Shown here: positions 1 through 11,882 of the stretch, in pieces
Position numbering within the stretch: the stretch's first letter is position 1
How the letters are laid out: every line of letters starts with the position of its first letter
NCBI GenBank assembly: GCA_021296265.1
Contig: JAGWAT010000025.1
Coordinates: 46,249 to 90,695, forward strand
Direction: 5' to 3'
Length of the DNA: 44,447 nucleotides
Origin: Alphaproteobacteria bacterium
GTDB lineage: Bacteria; Pseudomonadota; Alphaproteobacteria; TMED109
Program-made: the position numbers and the translations under genes
The notes under the pieces: model-generated
The model's database searches: none
What the model was told of the DNA's origin: nothing
What the model saw: the letters and a program-made list of their open reading frames with translations, nothing else

Positions 1-74
1 CCGGGTCGCCGGAACTTGTGCCCCCGGGCGGGTGGGCCAGTGGCGCCGGGACGACTTGCCCTTGCCGGCCGAAT
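1..74. repeat. Dispersed repeat copy A downstream of atpC
   Basis: Non-coding tail after atpC. Positions 22-76 share blocks with 44111-44156 at the other end of the window: an 11-base CCCCGGGCGGG, a CAGT, a 15-base GCGCCGGGACGACTT and a GAATTC, in the same order with small gaps. Two copies 44 kb apart suggest a dispersed intergenic repeat family. Its function is unknown. Confidence 0.45.
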
Positions 75-494
75 TCAGCCCGCTGCCGCGCGCCTCGCCG
101 TCGCGATCTCGAGCGCGTGTTCGGCCCGTTCGCGCGCCGCCTCGTCGGTTCCCGTTCCGGCCTCGCGAACGGCCTCCTCAGCCTCGGCGACCGCCTGGTC
201 CGCCGCCCCCACGTCGATCTCTGAGACGGGCACCGCTGTGTCCGCGAGGATGAGGCAGTATGCGGGCCCCGCCTCGGTGAACCCGCCGGTCACGAAGTAG
301 CACTCCGGTTCGGCGTCGAATGTCGCGTGCACCTGCACGATGCCGGGCCGCAGCGACGACAGGACCGGCGCGTGGTCCCGGAGCACGCCGAATTCGCCTT
401 CGGAGCCGGGCACGACCACCATCTCGGGCGTGGCCGCCAGCACCGTTGCCTCCGGCGTGATCAGCTCGAGGTCGATCAGCGGCGCGTCCACCAT
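75..494 (-). CDS. atpC: F1-ATPase epsilon subunit
   Basis: Epsilon subunit of the F1 sector of ATP synthase, part of the central stalk that couples gamma rotation to the membrane c-ring and can inhibit hydrolysis. The 139-residue product has the usual N-terminal beta-sandwich (about residues 5-88, including the family pattern PGSEGEFGVLRDHAPVL) and a C-terminal alanine/glutamate-rich helical part (about 90-135). It is the last gene of the operon. Its ATG lies one base after the atpD stop, so translational coupling is likely. No further gene follows before the window edge. Confidence 0.96.
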   Translation of the reverse strand: MVDAPLIDLELITPEATVLAATPEMVVVPGSEGEFGVLRDHAPVLSSLRPGIVQVHATFDAEPECYFVTGGFTEAGPAYCLILADTAVPVSEIDVGAADQAVAEAEEAVREAGTGTDEAARERAEHALEIATARRAAAG

Positions 495-495
495 G

Positions 496-2845
<2,350 letters not shown>

Positions 2846-2866
2846 GGCCGGCGGCTTCTCCGGGTC

Positions 2867-4396
2867 CTAGCCGAGGCTTGCGACGAAGGAGTCGAGCGCG
2901 GCACGGAGCTTGGCGTCGGTGTCGTCCGAGAGCTCCCCGGTGTCGCGGATCTCCGCCAGAAGGTCGCCGTGCTCGGCCCGCAGTAGGGCCAGGAACCCTT
3001 CCTCGAACCTCTGGATCTGATCGGTCTCGACCGCGTCGCAGTAGCCGTTCACGCCCGCGAAGATCACACAGACCTGCTCCTCCACGGATAGCGGCGCGTA
3101 CTGCCCCTGCTTGAGCAGCTCGGTGAGACGGGCACCCCGCTTAAGGAGCCGCTGGGTCGAGGCGTCAAGGTCGGAGCCGAACTGGGCGAACGCCGCCATC
3201 TCGCGGTACTGGGCGAGCTCGAGCTTGATGGTCCCCGCCACCTTCTTCATGGCCTTGACCTGGGCGGCAGAGCCGACCCGGCTCACGGAGATACCGACGT
3301 TGATGGCCGGCCGGATGCCCTGATAGAAGAGATCGGTTTCGAGAAAGATCTGGCCGTCGGTGATCGAGATCACGTTGGTGGGGATGTAGGCGGACACGTC
3401 GTTCGCCTGGGTCTCGATGATCGGGAGCGCGGTCAGCGAGCCCCCGCCCTCCGCGTCGGACAGCTTGGCGGCCCGTTCCAGCAGCCGGGAATGCAGGTAG
3501 AACACGTCGCCGGGGTAGGCCTCCCGGCCCGGCGGGCGGCGCAGCAGCAGCGACATCTGGCGGTAGGCCACCGCCTGCTTGGAAAGATCGTCGTAGATGA
3601 TGAGGGCGTGCCGCCCATTGTCGCGGAACCATTCGCCGATGGTGCAGCCGGTATAGGGGGCAAGGTACTGGAGCGGGGCGGGCTCCGACGCCGTCGCGGC
3701 CACGACGCAGGTGTAGTCCATGGCGCCCGCGTCCTGCAGGGTGCGCACGACCTGGGCGACCGTGGACCGCTTCTGGCCGATCGCGACGTAGATGCACTGG
3801 AGGCGCTTCTCGACCGGACCGTGCGCGTTGATGTCCTTCTGGTTGATGATGGTGTCGACCGCGAGCGCGGTCTTCCCGGTCTGGCGGTCCCCGATGATGA
3901 GTTCGCGCTGGCCGCGGCCGATCGGAACCAGCGAATCGATGGCCTTGAGGCCGGTCTGCATCGGCTCGAAGACCGACTGCCGGGCAATGATGCCGGGTGC
4001 CCGGACGTCAACCGGACGCCGTTCCGTGACCTCGATGTCGGCGCCGCCGTCGATCGGGTTTCCAAGGGCGTCGACCACCCGGCCAAGCATGCTCGGACCG
4101 ACCGGTGCATCGACGATCCGCCCGGTTCGCTTGACGGTGTCGCCCTCGCGGATCGTGCGGTCCTCGCCGAAGATCACCACGCCGACGTTGTCGGCCTCGA
4201 GGTTGAGGGCCATCCCCACGATGTTGCCGGGGAATTCGACGAGCTCTCCCGCCATCACCTCGTCCAGGCCGTAGATGCGGGCAATACCGTCTCCGACCGC
4301 GATCACCTCACCGACTTCGGCGACTTCGGCGCCGGTCTCGAAGTCCTCGATCTGTTGCTTGAGGATCGAGGAGATCTCGGATGCGCGAAGATTCAT
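2867..4396 (-). CDS. atpA: F1-ATPase alpha subunit
   Basis: Non-catalytic nucleotide-binding alpha subunit of F1. The 509 residues are full length. The N-terminal delta-contacting segment ([16 protein letters not shown]) is present, Walker A GDRQTGKT is at about 169-176, and the arginine-finger motif GISVSRVG is near residue 370. The start ATG directly abuts the atpH stop with no spacer, indicating translational coupling. Catalytic partner contacts appear intact. Confidence 0.98.
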   Translation of the reverse strand: MNLRASEISSILKQQIEDFETGAEVAEVGEVIAVGDGIARIYGLDEVMAGELVEFPGNIVGMALNLEADNVGVVIFGEDRTIREGDTVKRTGRIVDAPVGPSMLGRVVDALGNPIDGGADIEVTERRPVDVRAPGIIARQSVFEPMQTGLKAIDSLVPIGRGQRELIIGDRQTGKTALAVDTIINQKDINAHGPVEKRLQCIYVAIGQKRSTVAQVVRTLQDAGAMDYTCVVAATASEPAPLQYLAPYTGCTIGEWFRDNGRHALIIYDDLSKQAVAYRQMSLLLRRPPGREAYPGDVFYLHSRLLERAAKLSDAEGGGSLTALPIIETQANDVSAYIPTNVISITDGQIFLETDLFYQGIRPAINVGISVSRVGSAAQVKAMKKVAGTIKLELAQYREMAAFAQFGSDLDASTQRLLKRGARLTELLKQGQYAPLSVEEQVCVIFAGVNGYCDAVETDQIQRFEEGFLALLRAEHGDLLAEIRDTGELSDDTDAKLRAALDSFVASLG

Positions 4397-4975
4397 CTAC
4401 GCGGCTCCCTTCATGGCATGGGCAAGCGACTGGAGTTGGGTGCGAAGCGAGCCGTCGACGCGGATGGAGCCCACCCGGACGACCAGGCCGCCGAGCACAT
4501 CCGGGACGACCTCGGTGCGGAGCGCCACCCTGCGCCCCAGTGCGGCCGCCAGAGCATCCCGGATGCGGTCCGCGGTGGCGGTGTCGAGATCGATCGCGGC
4601 CTCGGCCACCGCCTCGACCTCGCCCCGGCGTTCGGCCGCCAGCGCCCGAAACCGACGGACGATGGCCGGCAGCGCGCCCAGCCGGCGGTTGCGGGCCAGG
4701 ACACCGATGAAGTTCCGCACCAGCGGTTCCGCCCCGATCGCCTCGAGAATGGCCGCCATGGCGCGCTCCTGATCCGCCCGTGCCACCACGGGGCTGCGGA
4801 TCAGGCGGCCGAGGTCGGGGCTGTCGGCCGTCAGGGCCAGGACCGCTCCCAGGCCCTGCTCGGTCCGCTCAAGCGCATCGCGTTCCGCCGCGATGGCAAA
4901 CAGCGCAGACGCGTAGGGGGCTGCAAGGCTCGCGAGCCCCTCGGAAGATTCAGCCAAGACCGAGTCCGGACGCAT
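4397..4975 (-). CDS. atpH: F1-ATPase delta subunit
   Basis: Peripheral-stalk subunit linking F1 to the Fo b-subunits. I place the start at the ATG at 4975 (MRPDSVLAES), giving 192 residues, close to the family length. A longer frame reaches 5062, but its extra 29 residues look non-coding. The N-terminal helical bundle motif LAAPYASALFAIA and the C-terminal VVPDVLGGLVVRVG motif are both visible. It is the first gene of the operon. The order H-A-G-D-C without Fo genes is typical of alphaproteobacteria, where Fo genes sit elsewhere. Confidence 0.94.
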   Translation of the reverse strand: MRPDSVLAESSEGLASLAAPYASALFAIAAERDALERTEQGLGAVLALTADSPDLGRLIRSPVVARADQERAMAAILEAIGAEPLVRNFIGVLARNRRLGALPAIVRRFRALAAERRGEVEAVAEAAIDLDTATADRIRDALAAALGRRVALRTEVVPDVLGGLVVRVGSIRVDGSLRTQLQSLAHAMKGAA

Positions 4976-5200
4976 GGGTGGAGTGAAACTACGGGCGTCC
5001 GGAGGGTGCGCACCGTGCGCAACGGATTCGGACAGCCTCCGGCTAGGGACTTTTCGTAGCACAGGGCTGATTCTCCTGCAACAGAAAAGAGCCGGCCACC
5101 GGAACGGCGCGGCCCGGACCCGGGGGCGGTCCGGGCAATTCGGGCCCCGGAGGTTTCGCTAGGATGGCCCTCTCACTCGGACCCTCTGCCGGAGCGTGTC
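4976..5200. promoter_or_regulatory. Divergent promoter region atpH / thiolase
   Basis: A 225-bp gap lies between divergently transcribed atpH and the thiolase gene and must contain both promoters. No convincing -35/-10 pair could be assigned by eye. A GGAG at 5191-5194 serves the thiolase GTG start. A G/C-rich inverted element around 5115-5150 (CCCGGACC / GGTCCGGG type) could be a terminator-like or attenuator-like hairpin. Confidence 0.45.
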
Positions 5201-6406
5201 GTGCCCGAAGCCTTTGTCTGCGACTCCGTCCGCACCCCCATCGGCCGATTCGGGGGCGCGCTGGCTAGCGTTCGTCCCGACGACCTGGCCGCGCACGTCA
5301 TCCGCGTGCTCGTGGACCGGCACCCGCAACTTGACTGGGCGGCCCTCGACGACGTGGTGCTCGGCTGCGTAAACCAGGCCGGCGAGGACAACCGCAACGT
5401 GGCCCGGATGGCACTGCTGCTGGCGGGGCTGCCGGATTCCGTGCCCGGCGCCACGGTCAACCGCCTCTGCGGGTCGGGGCTCGACGCAACGGCGCAGGCC
5501 GCCCGGTCGATCCGCACGGGCGAGCACCAGTTCATGCTCGCGGGCGGCGTCGAGAGCATGTCGCGGGCGCCGTTCGTCATGCCGAAGGCCGAGCACGCCT
5601 TCTCGCGGTCCGCCCGGATCGAGGACACCACGATCGGTTGGCGGTTCGTGAATCCCCTGATGGAGAAGCTCTACGGCACGGATTCGATGCCGGAGACCGC
5701 GGAAAACGTCGCCACCGACTACCAGGTGAGCCGGGCCGACCAGGATGCCTTCGCACTCCGGTCGCAGCAGCGGGCGGCCCGCGCCATGGCGGAGCGGCGC
5801 ATGGCGGCGGAAGTCGCCCCGGTCGAGGTCCCCCAGCGGCGCGGCGCACCGGTCAGCGTCGCCGAGGATGAGCACCCGCGGCCCGGTACCAGTCTGGAGG
5901 GGCTCGCGAAGCTCCCGGCACCGTTCCGGGAGGGTGGCACGGTCACGGCCGGCAACGCGGCCGGGGTGAACGACGGCGCCTGCGCCCTCGTCCTCGCATC
6001 CAGCGAGGCGGTCGAGGCGCACGGGCTCACGCCGTTGGCGCGGGTCGTCGGCACCGCCGTCGCCGGCGTGCCGCCGCGGGTGATGGGCATGGGGCCGGCC
6101 GCCGCCGTGCCGAAGCTTCTCGACCGGGCCGGCATCAGCTTGGGCGACGTCGACGTTATCGAGCTGAATGAGGCCTTCGCCAGCCAGGCCCTCGCGTGCC
6201 TCCGCCAGCTCGGGCTCCCGGACGATGCCGAGCATGTCAATCCGAACGGTGGCGCCATCGCCTATGGCCATCCGCTCGGGATGTCGGGCGCGCGCCTCGC
6301 CATGACGGCGGCGCGGGAACTCGCAGCGCGGGGCGGCCGCTACGCAGTCTGCACCATGTGTATCGGCGTCGGCCAGGGGATCGCACTGCTGCTCGAACGC
6401 GCCTGA
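5201..6406 (+). CDS. Acetyl-CoA acyltransferase, 3-oxoadipyl-CoA thiolase type
   Basis: Thiolase that cleaves a 3-oxoacyl-CoA with CoA to release acetyl-CoA. The 401 residues start with GTG at 5201 behind a GGAG. The active-site cysteine is Cys90 in RLCGSG. The C-terminal HPLGMSGAR histidine motif and the CTMCIGVGQG second-cysteine motif are intact. The N-terminus (EAFVCDSVRTPIGRFGGAL) and the GCVNQAGEDNRNVARM segment are characteristic of PcaF/PaaJ-type 3-oxoadipyl-CoA thiolases of aromatic catabolism. No other pca or paa genes are nearby, so a general beta-oxidation role is also possible and I leave the symbol empty. Confidence 0.9.
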   Translation: MPEAFVCDSVRTPIGRFGGALASVRPDDLAAHVIRVLVDRHPQLDWAALDDVVLGCVNQAGEDNRNVARMALLLAGLPDSVPGATVNRLCGSGLDATAQAARSIRTGEHQFMLAGGVESMSRAPFVMPKAEHAFSRSARIEDTTIGWRFVNPLMEKLYGTDSMPETAENVATDYQVSRADQDAFALRSQQRAARAMAERRMAAEVAPVEVPQRRGAPVSVAEDEHPRPGTSLEGLAKLPAPFREGGTVTAGNAAGVNDGACALVLASSEAVEAHGLTPLARVVGTAVAGVPPRVMGMGPAAAVPKLLDRAGISLGDVDVIELNEAFASQALACLRQLGLPDDAEHVNPNGGAIAYGHPLGMSGARLAMTAARELAARGGRYAVCTMCIGVGQGIALLLERA

Positions 6407-6411
6407 GCTTC

Positions 6412-6513
6412 GCCCGCGCTGGACAGCACCTGGTCCGCATCCACGACCAGTGGCGCATCTGCTTCGTACGGGCCGATCCGGGGCCGGCCAACGTCGAGAT
6501 TGTGGATTACCAT
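6412..6513 (+). pseudogene. HigB toxin C-terminal remnant
   Basis: Directly after the thiolase stop, this stretch encodes about 34 residues that match the C-terminus of HigB/RelE-fold mRNA interferases: a VRIHDQWRICF segment followed by VEIVDYH, where HigB normally ends. The N-terminal two thirds of the toxin are absent, and the expected stop after VDYH is missing, so the frame runs straight into higA. It has no start codon of its own in reach, and I regard it as a dead toxin stub. Confidence 0.72.
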
Positions 6514-6531
6514 CGATCAAGGACGGGAGCG

Positions 6532-6822
6532 ATGACGCCGTTGACGATCCCCTCTCACCCGGGCGAGGTGCTCGCAGAGCTCTACCGGTCACCGCTCGGC
6601 ATGCGTGCGGTCACCCTTGCGAAAAACCTGGACGTGCCCCGGACGCGGATCGAACGGCTGGTGAAGGGCGAAACCGCACTGAGCGTTGACACCGCGATGC
6701 GCCTCGCGAAGTTCTTTGGCACCACCGCGGAGTTCTGGATCAACCTGCAGCGCGCGCACGATCTCGCACGGGCCCGGAAAACCATCGATCTATCCGACAT
6801 CACACCGCTGAGCGCGGCCTGA
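6532..6822 (+). CDS. higA: HigA-type antitoxin, XRE family
   Basis: DNA-binding antitoxin of the HigBA toxin-antitoxin family; it normally neutralises the HigB ribosome-dependent RNase and represses its own operon. The 96-residue protein starts at ATG 6532 behind GGGAG (6525-6529). It begins with the HigA signature PSHPGEVLAELY, carries a helix-turn-helix (about 27-58) and the TAEFWINLQRAHDLA segment typical of the family. The gene looks intact although its partner toxin is only a stub, so it may be an orphan antitoxin or a regulator of other promoters. Confidence 0.9.
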   Translation: MTPLTIPSHPGEVLAELYRSPLGMRAVTLAKNLDVPRTRIERLVKGETALSVDTAMRLAKFFGTTAEFWINLQRAHDLARARKTIDLSDITPLSAA

Positions 6823-7248
6823 GATCCGCCGCACCCGTTGCATCGGTGCGCCGCGGCGCCGGCTGCGTATCAGCAGTCCCCGCCCGCCCGAGCCCTGGGG
6901 GCTCGATCGCCTACGGACTTCGGCCTGCCCGCGATCGTCGGGTGGTTGCCCGGGCCTTGATATCGCAAGGCGCGCAAGCCCCGCGATATCGGAACTCCGA
7001 GGTGCACCCACCTGCCCGCTCGATACCAGCCCGTGTCCGTCACTGTGCCCAAAAAGTACTTAACTTGAAAATACGTACGATAGACGCAGGCGCGTCAAAG
7101 TGGTAGGAAACGAGCGTTCGGCAGTGCCGTTGCGTTCCATTGCCCGGGAACTCGCAGGGTTCCGAACCCCGGTCAAGGGGTCTTCGTGGACCTGGGTCCG
7201 GGCGGGCGAGCGGAGCCGCCGCCGTCGGTCCAGCCAGGAGGGGGCTCC
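6823..7248. other. Intergenic region before the DUF1302 operon
   Basis: No gene is recognised in these 426 bp. The segment 7050-7090 is markedly AT-rich against the G/C background (for example TACTTAACTTGAAAATACG) and is the best place for the promoter of the downstream four-gene operon. I cannot assign exact -35 and -10 boxes. Confidence 0.35.
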
Positions 7249-9387
7249 ATGCGGAACACTCGTGAATCTGACGCCACCGGATCGCTTCATCCGGCGGGCG
7301 GGTGGCCGCCTGGAGGCGCACAGCGCCGACGCGGCGCGGTGCGGAGGTCCGGGGTCGGGCCGATCGCTCTGGCAACGATCGTCGCGCTCGGCGGCGGCCT
7401 TCTCCACGTCAAGCCGGCGGCGGCCGTCGAGTTCGATGAGAACGGGTACCGGGGGAGCCTGGACACGACCGTCTCCCATGGCCTGACCATCCGGGTCGAG
7501 GAGCGCGACGGCACGCTGGCCAACGACGTCAACGGCAACGACGGCGAACTCAATTACGACCGCGGCATCGTCAGCAACGTCTCCAAGTTCACCTCGGACC
7601 TCGATGTCCGGACCGGTGACTTCGGCGCATTCGTCCGGGCCACCGGCTTCCTCGACTTCGAGAACCAGAGCGGCGATCGCGAGCGCACCCCGCTGAGCGA
7701 CGCGGCGAAGGAACGCGTGGGGAGCGACGTCGAGCTCCTTGACGCGTACGTCACGGCCGCGTTCTACGCCGGCGACATGCCCATCGATGTCCGGCTGGGC
7801 CGGCACGTGCTGAACTGGGGCGAAAGCACCTTCATCTCGAACGGCATCAACGCCGTCAACCCGTTCGACGTGAGCAAGCTCAGGCAGCCGGGCTCGGAGC
7901 TCCGAGAAGCGCTGCTGCCCGTCGGGGCAGCCTCGGTGGCGGTCGCGCCGACCGACACCCTGTCGGTGGAAGCCTTCTACCAGTTCGACTGGGAGGAAAC
8001 CCGGATCGATCCGGTCGGCAGCTACTTCTCGAGCACCGACTACGCAGGACCGGGGGCGGAGAAGGCCGTGATCACCAGCATCATGGAAGGCCTGTTGCCC
8101 GACGACCCGCAGCTGCGCGACCTGGGCTTCGGATTCGGCCCGCTGACGGCGCTGATCAATGCCGATCTGGCTGCCTACACGGTCCAGCACCCGCAATTGG
8201 GCGTGGTCCCCCGGCCGCAACGTCCGCAGCCGGCGTTCGACGAGACGTTCGCGAGCGTGCTGCGCGGCCCTGACCGCTCACCCGACCGTTCTGGCCAGTG
8301 GGGCATGGCGGTCCGCTACCTTGCCGAAGAACTGAACGACACCGAGTTCGGCCTCTACCTCATCAACTATCACAGCAGACTGCCCACGGTCGGCGCCCGG
8401 ACCGCCGATCTGGCAAGCGTGCAGGCGGGGCTGGCAGCAGCCGGCGCCGTCGGCGCGCCGACCTCCCATACCGTCGCTGCCGTCACACAGCAGGTCACGG
8501 CCGGGGTCCAGCAGGCGGTCCAGGCCGGACTGATCCCTCCAGCGGCTGCGCCTGGCGTGATCGGGCAGCAGATCGATGCCCAAGTGCGCGGGCTTGCCAG
8601 CGCCCTTGCGCTCGACCGGTACGCGAAGGGCGGCCACTACTTCCTCGAGTATCCCGAAGACATCCAGCTCGTCGGCGTGAGCTTCAACACGGTGCTGGGC
8701 GCCTCGGGCTGGGCGCTGCAGGGCGAGTACTCCCTGCGTGCCGACGCGCCGTTGCAACGGGCCGAGCGAAAGGTCCTCGAGGACGGTCTCCAGCCGATCA
8801 TCACGGCCCTGGGATTGTCCGCCGGCGCTCCGGAGAGTCTCCGCGACTATCTTGCGACCTACCAGCCGACGCGGGTGGTGGGCTACGTCGAGCGCGACGT
8901 GAGTCAGGTCCAGGCCACCGCGACCAAGGTCTTCGGGCCCACCATGGGTGCCGACAGCCTCGCGTTCGTCATGGAAGCGGCGGTCATGCACGTCCATGAC
9001 ATGCCGGACAAGCGCACGACCGCCCTGGAGAGTCCGGCGGGCGGCATCCTCCCGGCCCCACTGCCGACGGCACCCGCCGACGCGCCCCATGAAGCCGACG
9101 CGGACGCCACCTCGTGGGGGTACCGGATCGCGGCGCGTCTTGACTACAACAACGTGATCGGATCGATCAATCTCTTCCCCTACGTGCAGTTCCTGCACGA
9201 TGTCAGCGGCAACAGCCCCGCACCCAGCGGCCCCTTCGTGGAAGGGCGGACCGCGCTGACGCTCGGGGTGCGCGCCGACTATCTCAGCCGCTGGCAGGCC
9301 GACGTCGGCTTCACGCGGTACGCGGGCGACGGCAACGAGCTGCTCGACCGCGATTTCATCTCCGCCTCCGTCAAGTACTCGTTCTGA
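7249..9387 (+). CDS. DUF1302 family outer-membrane protein
   Basis: Predicted outer-membrane beta-barrel-type protein of the DUF1302 family. I choose ATG 7249, preceded by AGGAGGGGG; a GTG 21 codons upstream in frame is less likely. The product has 712 residues: a long n-region with arginines, a hydrophobic stretch around residues 35-55 and a probable cleavage after PAAA. The mature part starts EFDENGYRGSLDTT and contains the DUF1302 pattern RLGRHVLNWGES followed by NPFDVSKLRQPG. It ends in an aromatic residue (SASVKYSF), as expected for BAM-dependent insertion. It leads an operon with DUF1329, Ycf48-like and RND genes, consistent with a hydrophobic-compound uptake or export route. Confidence 0.88.
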   Translation: MRNTRESDATGSLHPAGGWPPGGAQRRRGAVRRSGVGPIALATIVALGGGLLHVKPAAAVEFDENGYRGSLDTTVSHGLTIRVEERDGTLANDVNGNDGELNYDRGIVSNVSKFTSDLDVRTGDFGAFVRATGFLDFENQSGDRERTPLSDAAKERVGSDVELLDAYVTAAFYAGDMPIDVRLGRHVLNWGESTFISNGINAVNPFDVSKLRQPGSELREALLPVGAASVAVAPTDTLSVEAFYQFDWEETRIDPVGSYFSSTDYAGPGAEKAVITSIMEGLLPDDPQLRDLGFGFGPLTALINADLAAYTVQHPQLGVVPRPQRPQPAFDETFASVLRGPDRSPDRSGQWGMAVRYLAEELNDTEFGLYLINYHSRLPTVGARTADLASVQAGLAAAGAVGAPTSHTVAAVTQQVTAGVQQAVQAGLIPPAAAPGVIGQQIDAQVRGLASALALDRYAKGGHYFLEYPEDIQLVGVSFNTVLGASGWALQGEYSLRADAPLQRAERKVLEDGLQPIITALGLSAGAPESLRDYLATYQPTRVVGYVERDVSQVQATATKVFGPTMGADSLAFVMEAAVMHVHDMPDKRTTALESPAGGILPAPLPTAPADAPHEADADATSWGYRIAARLDYNNVIGSINLFPYVQFLHDVSGNSPAPSGPFVEGRTALTLGVRADYLSRWQADVGFTRYAGDGNELLDRDFISASVKYSF

Positions 9388-9399
9388 AGATCCGAGGCC

Positions 9400-10779
9400 A
9401 TGAACGCCATGAATGACACGAGATCGACCACGATTCGTCTGGGCGCTGCCCTCGTCCTCGGGTGCGTCCTTGCCACCCCCGCTGCCGCCGAGATCTCGGC
9501 GGAGGAGATTGCGCGGCTCGGCGCCGACCTCACGCCGTTGGGCGGCGAACGGACCGGCAATGCCGCCGGCACCATCCCGGAGTGGACCGGCGGCATCACG
9601 GAGCCGCCGGCCGGCTACAACGTCGGTGAGCACCACCGCGACCCGTACACCGCCGATGCGCCGCTGTTCGTCATCGACGCGGGCAACCTGGATGGGCACC
9701 GCGACCGGCTCTCGATCGGACACCAGCGCCTGCTGGAGACGTATCCGAGTTTCAACATGCAGGTCTATCCGACCCGGCGCAGTGCCTCCGTTCCGCAGCG
9801 GATCTACGACGCCACCCGGAACATCGCCGCCACCGCCCGGCTCGTGGACGATGGCAACGGCGTCGCTGATGCCGTGATCGGCATCCCGTTCCCGGTTCCC
9901 GCCAACGGCCTGGAGGTCATCTGGAACCACCTGCTGCGCTACCGGGGCGAGTCGGTGGCGTGCGTCATCGGCCAGGCCGCGGTCACCCGCGGTGGCGACT
10001 TCACGCTGGTCAAGCAGAGCCTCCAGATCGAGCTCCGCTACTCGCTTCCGGAGATGACACTGGACGAGCTCGGGAACACCATGATCCTGTTCAAGCAGGA
10101 GACGCTCGCGCCGGCCCGGCTCGCGGGCGATATCGTCTTGGTGCACGAGACCATGAATCAGTTCCGCGAGCCGCGGAACGCCTGGACCTACAACCCCGGC
10201 CAGCGGCGGGTACGGCGTGCGCCGAACATCGCCTATGACAACCCGGGCACGTCGGCCGACGGACTCCGGACCTCCGACCAGCTCGACATGTTCAACGGGG
10301 CCGTGGACCGGTACGACTGGGAGCTCGTCGGCAAGCGCGAGCTGTACGTCCCGTACAACTCGTACCGGCTGCACGGCGACGACCTCGCGTTCACCGACAT
10401 CCTCCACCCCCTCCACGTCAACCCGGAACTGCTGCGCTACGAGCTGCACCGGGTCTGGGTGGTGGAAGCCACGCTCAAGGAGGGCGCGAGCCACATCTAC
10501 AAGCGGCGCACCCTGTACGTGGACGAGGATTCCTGGCAGATCGTGGTCGGGGACATCTACGACAACCGTGATCAGCTCTGGCGGGTGTCGGAAGCCCACG
10601 TCATCAACTACTACGAGAAGCCGCTGGTGTGGCCGACGCTTGAAGTGCACACCGATCTCCAGGCCGGCCGCTACCTGGCATTCGGCCTCGACAACGAGTT
10701 CCCGATGTGCACGTGGGACCCGGGCCTGACATCCCGCGACTTCACGCCTGCGGCGCTGCGCCGCGCGGGTCGGCGGTGA
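9400..10779 (+). CDS. DUF1329 family periplasmic protein
   Basis: Secreted protein of the DUF1329 family, thought to have a LolA/LolB-like lipid-binding fold and almost always encoded beside DUF1302 partners. The 459-residue product has a signal peptide (hydrophobic core around residues 14-28, cleavage near TPAAA). The mature N-terminus carries the family pattern LGADLTPLGGERTGNAAGTI. It starts 12 bp after the DUF1302 stop; a second in-frame ATG at 9409 may be the real start since GAGG at 9392 is close to the first. Substrate unknown. Confidence 0.88.
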   Translation: MNAMNDTRSTTIRLGAALVLGCVLATPAAAEISAEEIARLGADLTPLGGERTGNAAGTIPEWTGGITEPPAGYNVGEHHRDPYTADAPLFVIDAGNLDGHRDRLSIGHQRLLETYPSFNMQVYPTRRSASVPQRIYDATRNIAATARLVDDGNGVADAVIGIPFPVPANGLEVIWNHLLRYRGESVACVIGQAAVTRGGDFTLVKQSLQIELRYSLPEMTLDELGNTMILFKQETLAPARLAGDIVLVHETMNQFREPRNAWTYNPGQRRVRRAPNIAYDNPGTSADGLRTSDQLDMFNGAVDRYDWELVGKRELYVPYNSYRLHGDDLAFTDILHPLHVNPELLRYELHRVWVVEATLKEGASHIYKRRTLYVDEDSWQIVVGDIYDNRDQLWRVSEAHVINYYEKPLVWPTLEVHTDLQAGRYLAFGLDNEFPMCTWDPGLTSRDFTPAALRRAGRR

Positions 10780-10829
10780 ACCCGGCGCCGGCCGCCTGAA
10801 GCGCCGGCCGCCTCGGCTGCAACACCGGG

Positions 10830-11882
10830 GTGTACCCGTTCCAGCCCTCCTGGAAGCGTGAAGCGCGCGGCGCTCTCGCCGGGGTCGTGACGATCCCGCA
10901 GCCGGCCGCCGCGCCTTCGCGACGCGCGGCGGCATCCCTCGCGATCGTCGGCCTGCTCGCCCTCCTCGCGCCGGGCAGCGCGGGCGCAGAAGCGGCCGTT
11001 CAGGCACCGCTCGCGATCGAATCCCTGCTGCTCGACGGGGCCGTGGTCGGCTCGCGGCTGGTGGTGGTGGGCGCGCGCGGCCATGTGCTGGTATCTAGCG
11101 ACGATGGCGCCAGCTGGACGCAGGCCGAGGTGCCCACCCGCGTCCTGCTCACGGCGGTCCACATGCACGACGAACGCAAGGGCTGGGCCGTGGGGCACGA
11201 CGCGGTGATCCTCCGCACCGACGACGGCGGCGCGACATGGTCGATGGTGCATCAGGCGCCGGAGGAGGAACTTCCCCTGCTCGACGTCTGGTTTCGCGAT
11301 GCGCACACCGGCTTCGCGGTCGGGGCCTACGGCTACTTCCTTGCCACCGAGGATGGCGGCGAGACCTGGACCCCACGGACCATCAGCGCGAACGACTTCC
11401 ACCTGAACGCGCTGGTGCCCGTGGCGGAACCGGCTTCCGATTCGCCGCAGCTGCGGTCGCAACGCCTGTTCATCGCCGCGGAGGCCGGAATCGCCTACCG
11501 CTCCGACGACGGCGGTGCGACCTGGCGCGAACTGCCCTCGCCCTATGCCGGCTCGTGGTTCGGCGGGCTGGCGCTTGACGAGGACCAGCTGCTGCTGGCG
11601 GGGCTCAGGGGCCATCTGTTCCGATCCGCCGACGGTGGCGAGACCTGGACGGAGGTGACCACCAGTACCCGTGCGACCCTGACCGGCGCCGTCCTGCTGC
11701 CGTCCGGCCGGATCATCGTGACCGGCCTCGAGGGCAGCGTGCTGACCAGCGATGACGGCGGGCGCAGCGTGGCCGGCCGCCGGCTGGCGTCGCGCGCGGG
11801 AATCTCGGCTGCGCTGCCGCTCTCGGACGGCGGCGTGCTGCTGGTCGGAGAATTTGGCGTCCGGCGCTGGCCGGGCCCATGA
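10830..11882 (+). CDS. Ycf48/BNR-repeat periplasmic propeller protein
   Basis: Protein with repeated S/T-D-D-G-G-x-T/S-W motifs (SSDDGASW, RTDDGGATW, ATEDGGETW, RSDDGGATW, RSADGGETW), the signature of Ycf48/HCF136-like beta-propellers. In non-photosynthetic bacteria such proteins accompany RND/MMPL transporters, probably as periplasmic accessory factors. No ATG start exists: the candidates are GTG 10830 (350 aa) and GTG 10887 (331 aa); the hydrophobic signal segment ends near GSAGA. Its TGA overlaps the ATG of the following transporter by 4 bp, so the two are translationally coupled. Confidence 0.83.
   Translation: MYPFQPSWKREARGALAGVVTIPQPAAAPSRRAAASLAIVGLLALLAPGSAGAEAAVQAPLAIESLLLDGAVVGSRLVVVGARGHVLVSSDDGASWTQAEVPTRVLLTAVHMHDERKGWAVGHDAVILRTDDGGATWSMVHQAPEEELPLLDVWFRDAHTGFAVGAYGYFLATEDGGETWTPRTISANDFHLNALVPVAEPASDSPQLRSQRLFIAAEAGIAYRSDDGGATWRELPSPYAGSWFGGLALDEDQLLLAGLRGHLFRSADGGETWTEVTTSTRATLTGAVLLPSGRIIVTGLEGSVLTSDDGGRSVAGRRLASRAGISAALPLSDGGVLLVGEFGVRRWPGP

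Noticed and set aside
3491-5059. 522-codon plus-strand open frame
   Set aside because: Antisense to atpA and atpH; shadow composition.
8278-11007. 909-codon open frame on the minus strand
   Set aside because: Lies antisense to the DUF1302 and DUF1329 genes; composition is the arginine/glycine/histidine-rich pattern of a G/C-rich shadow frame with no domain.
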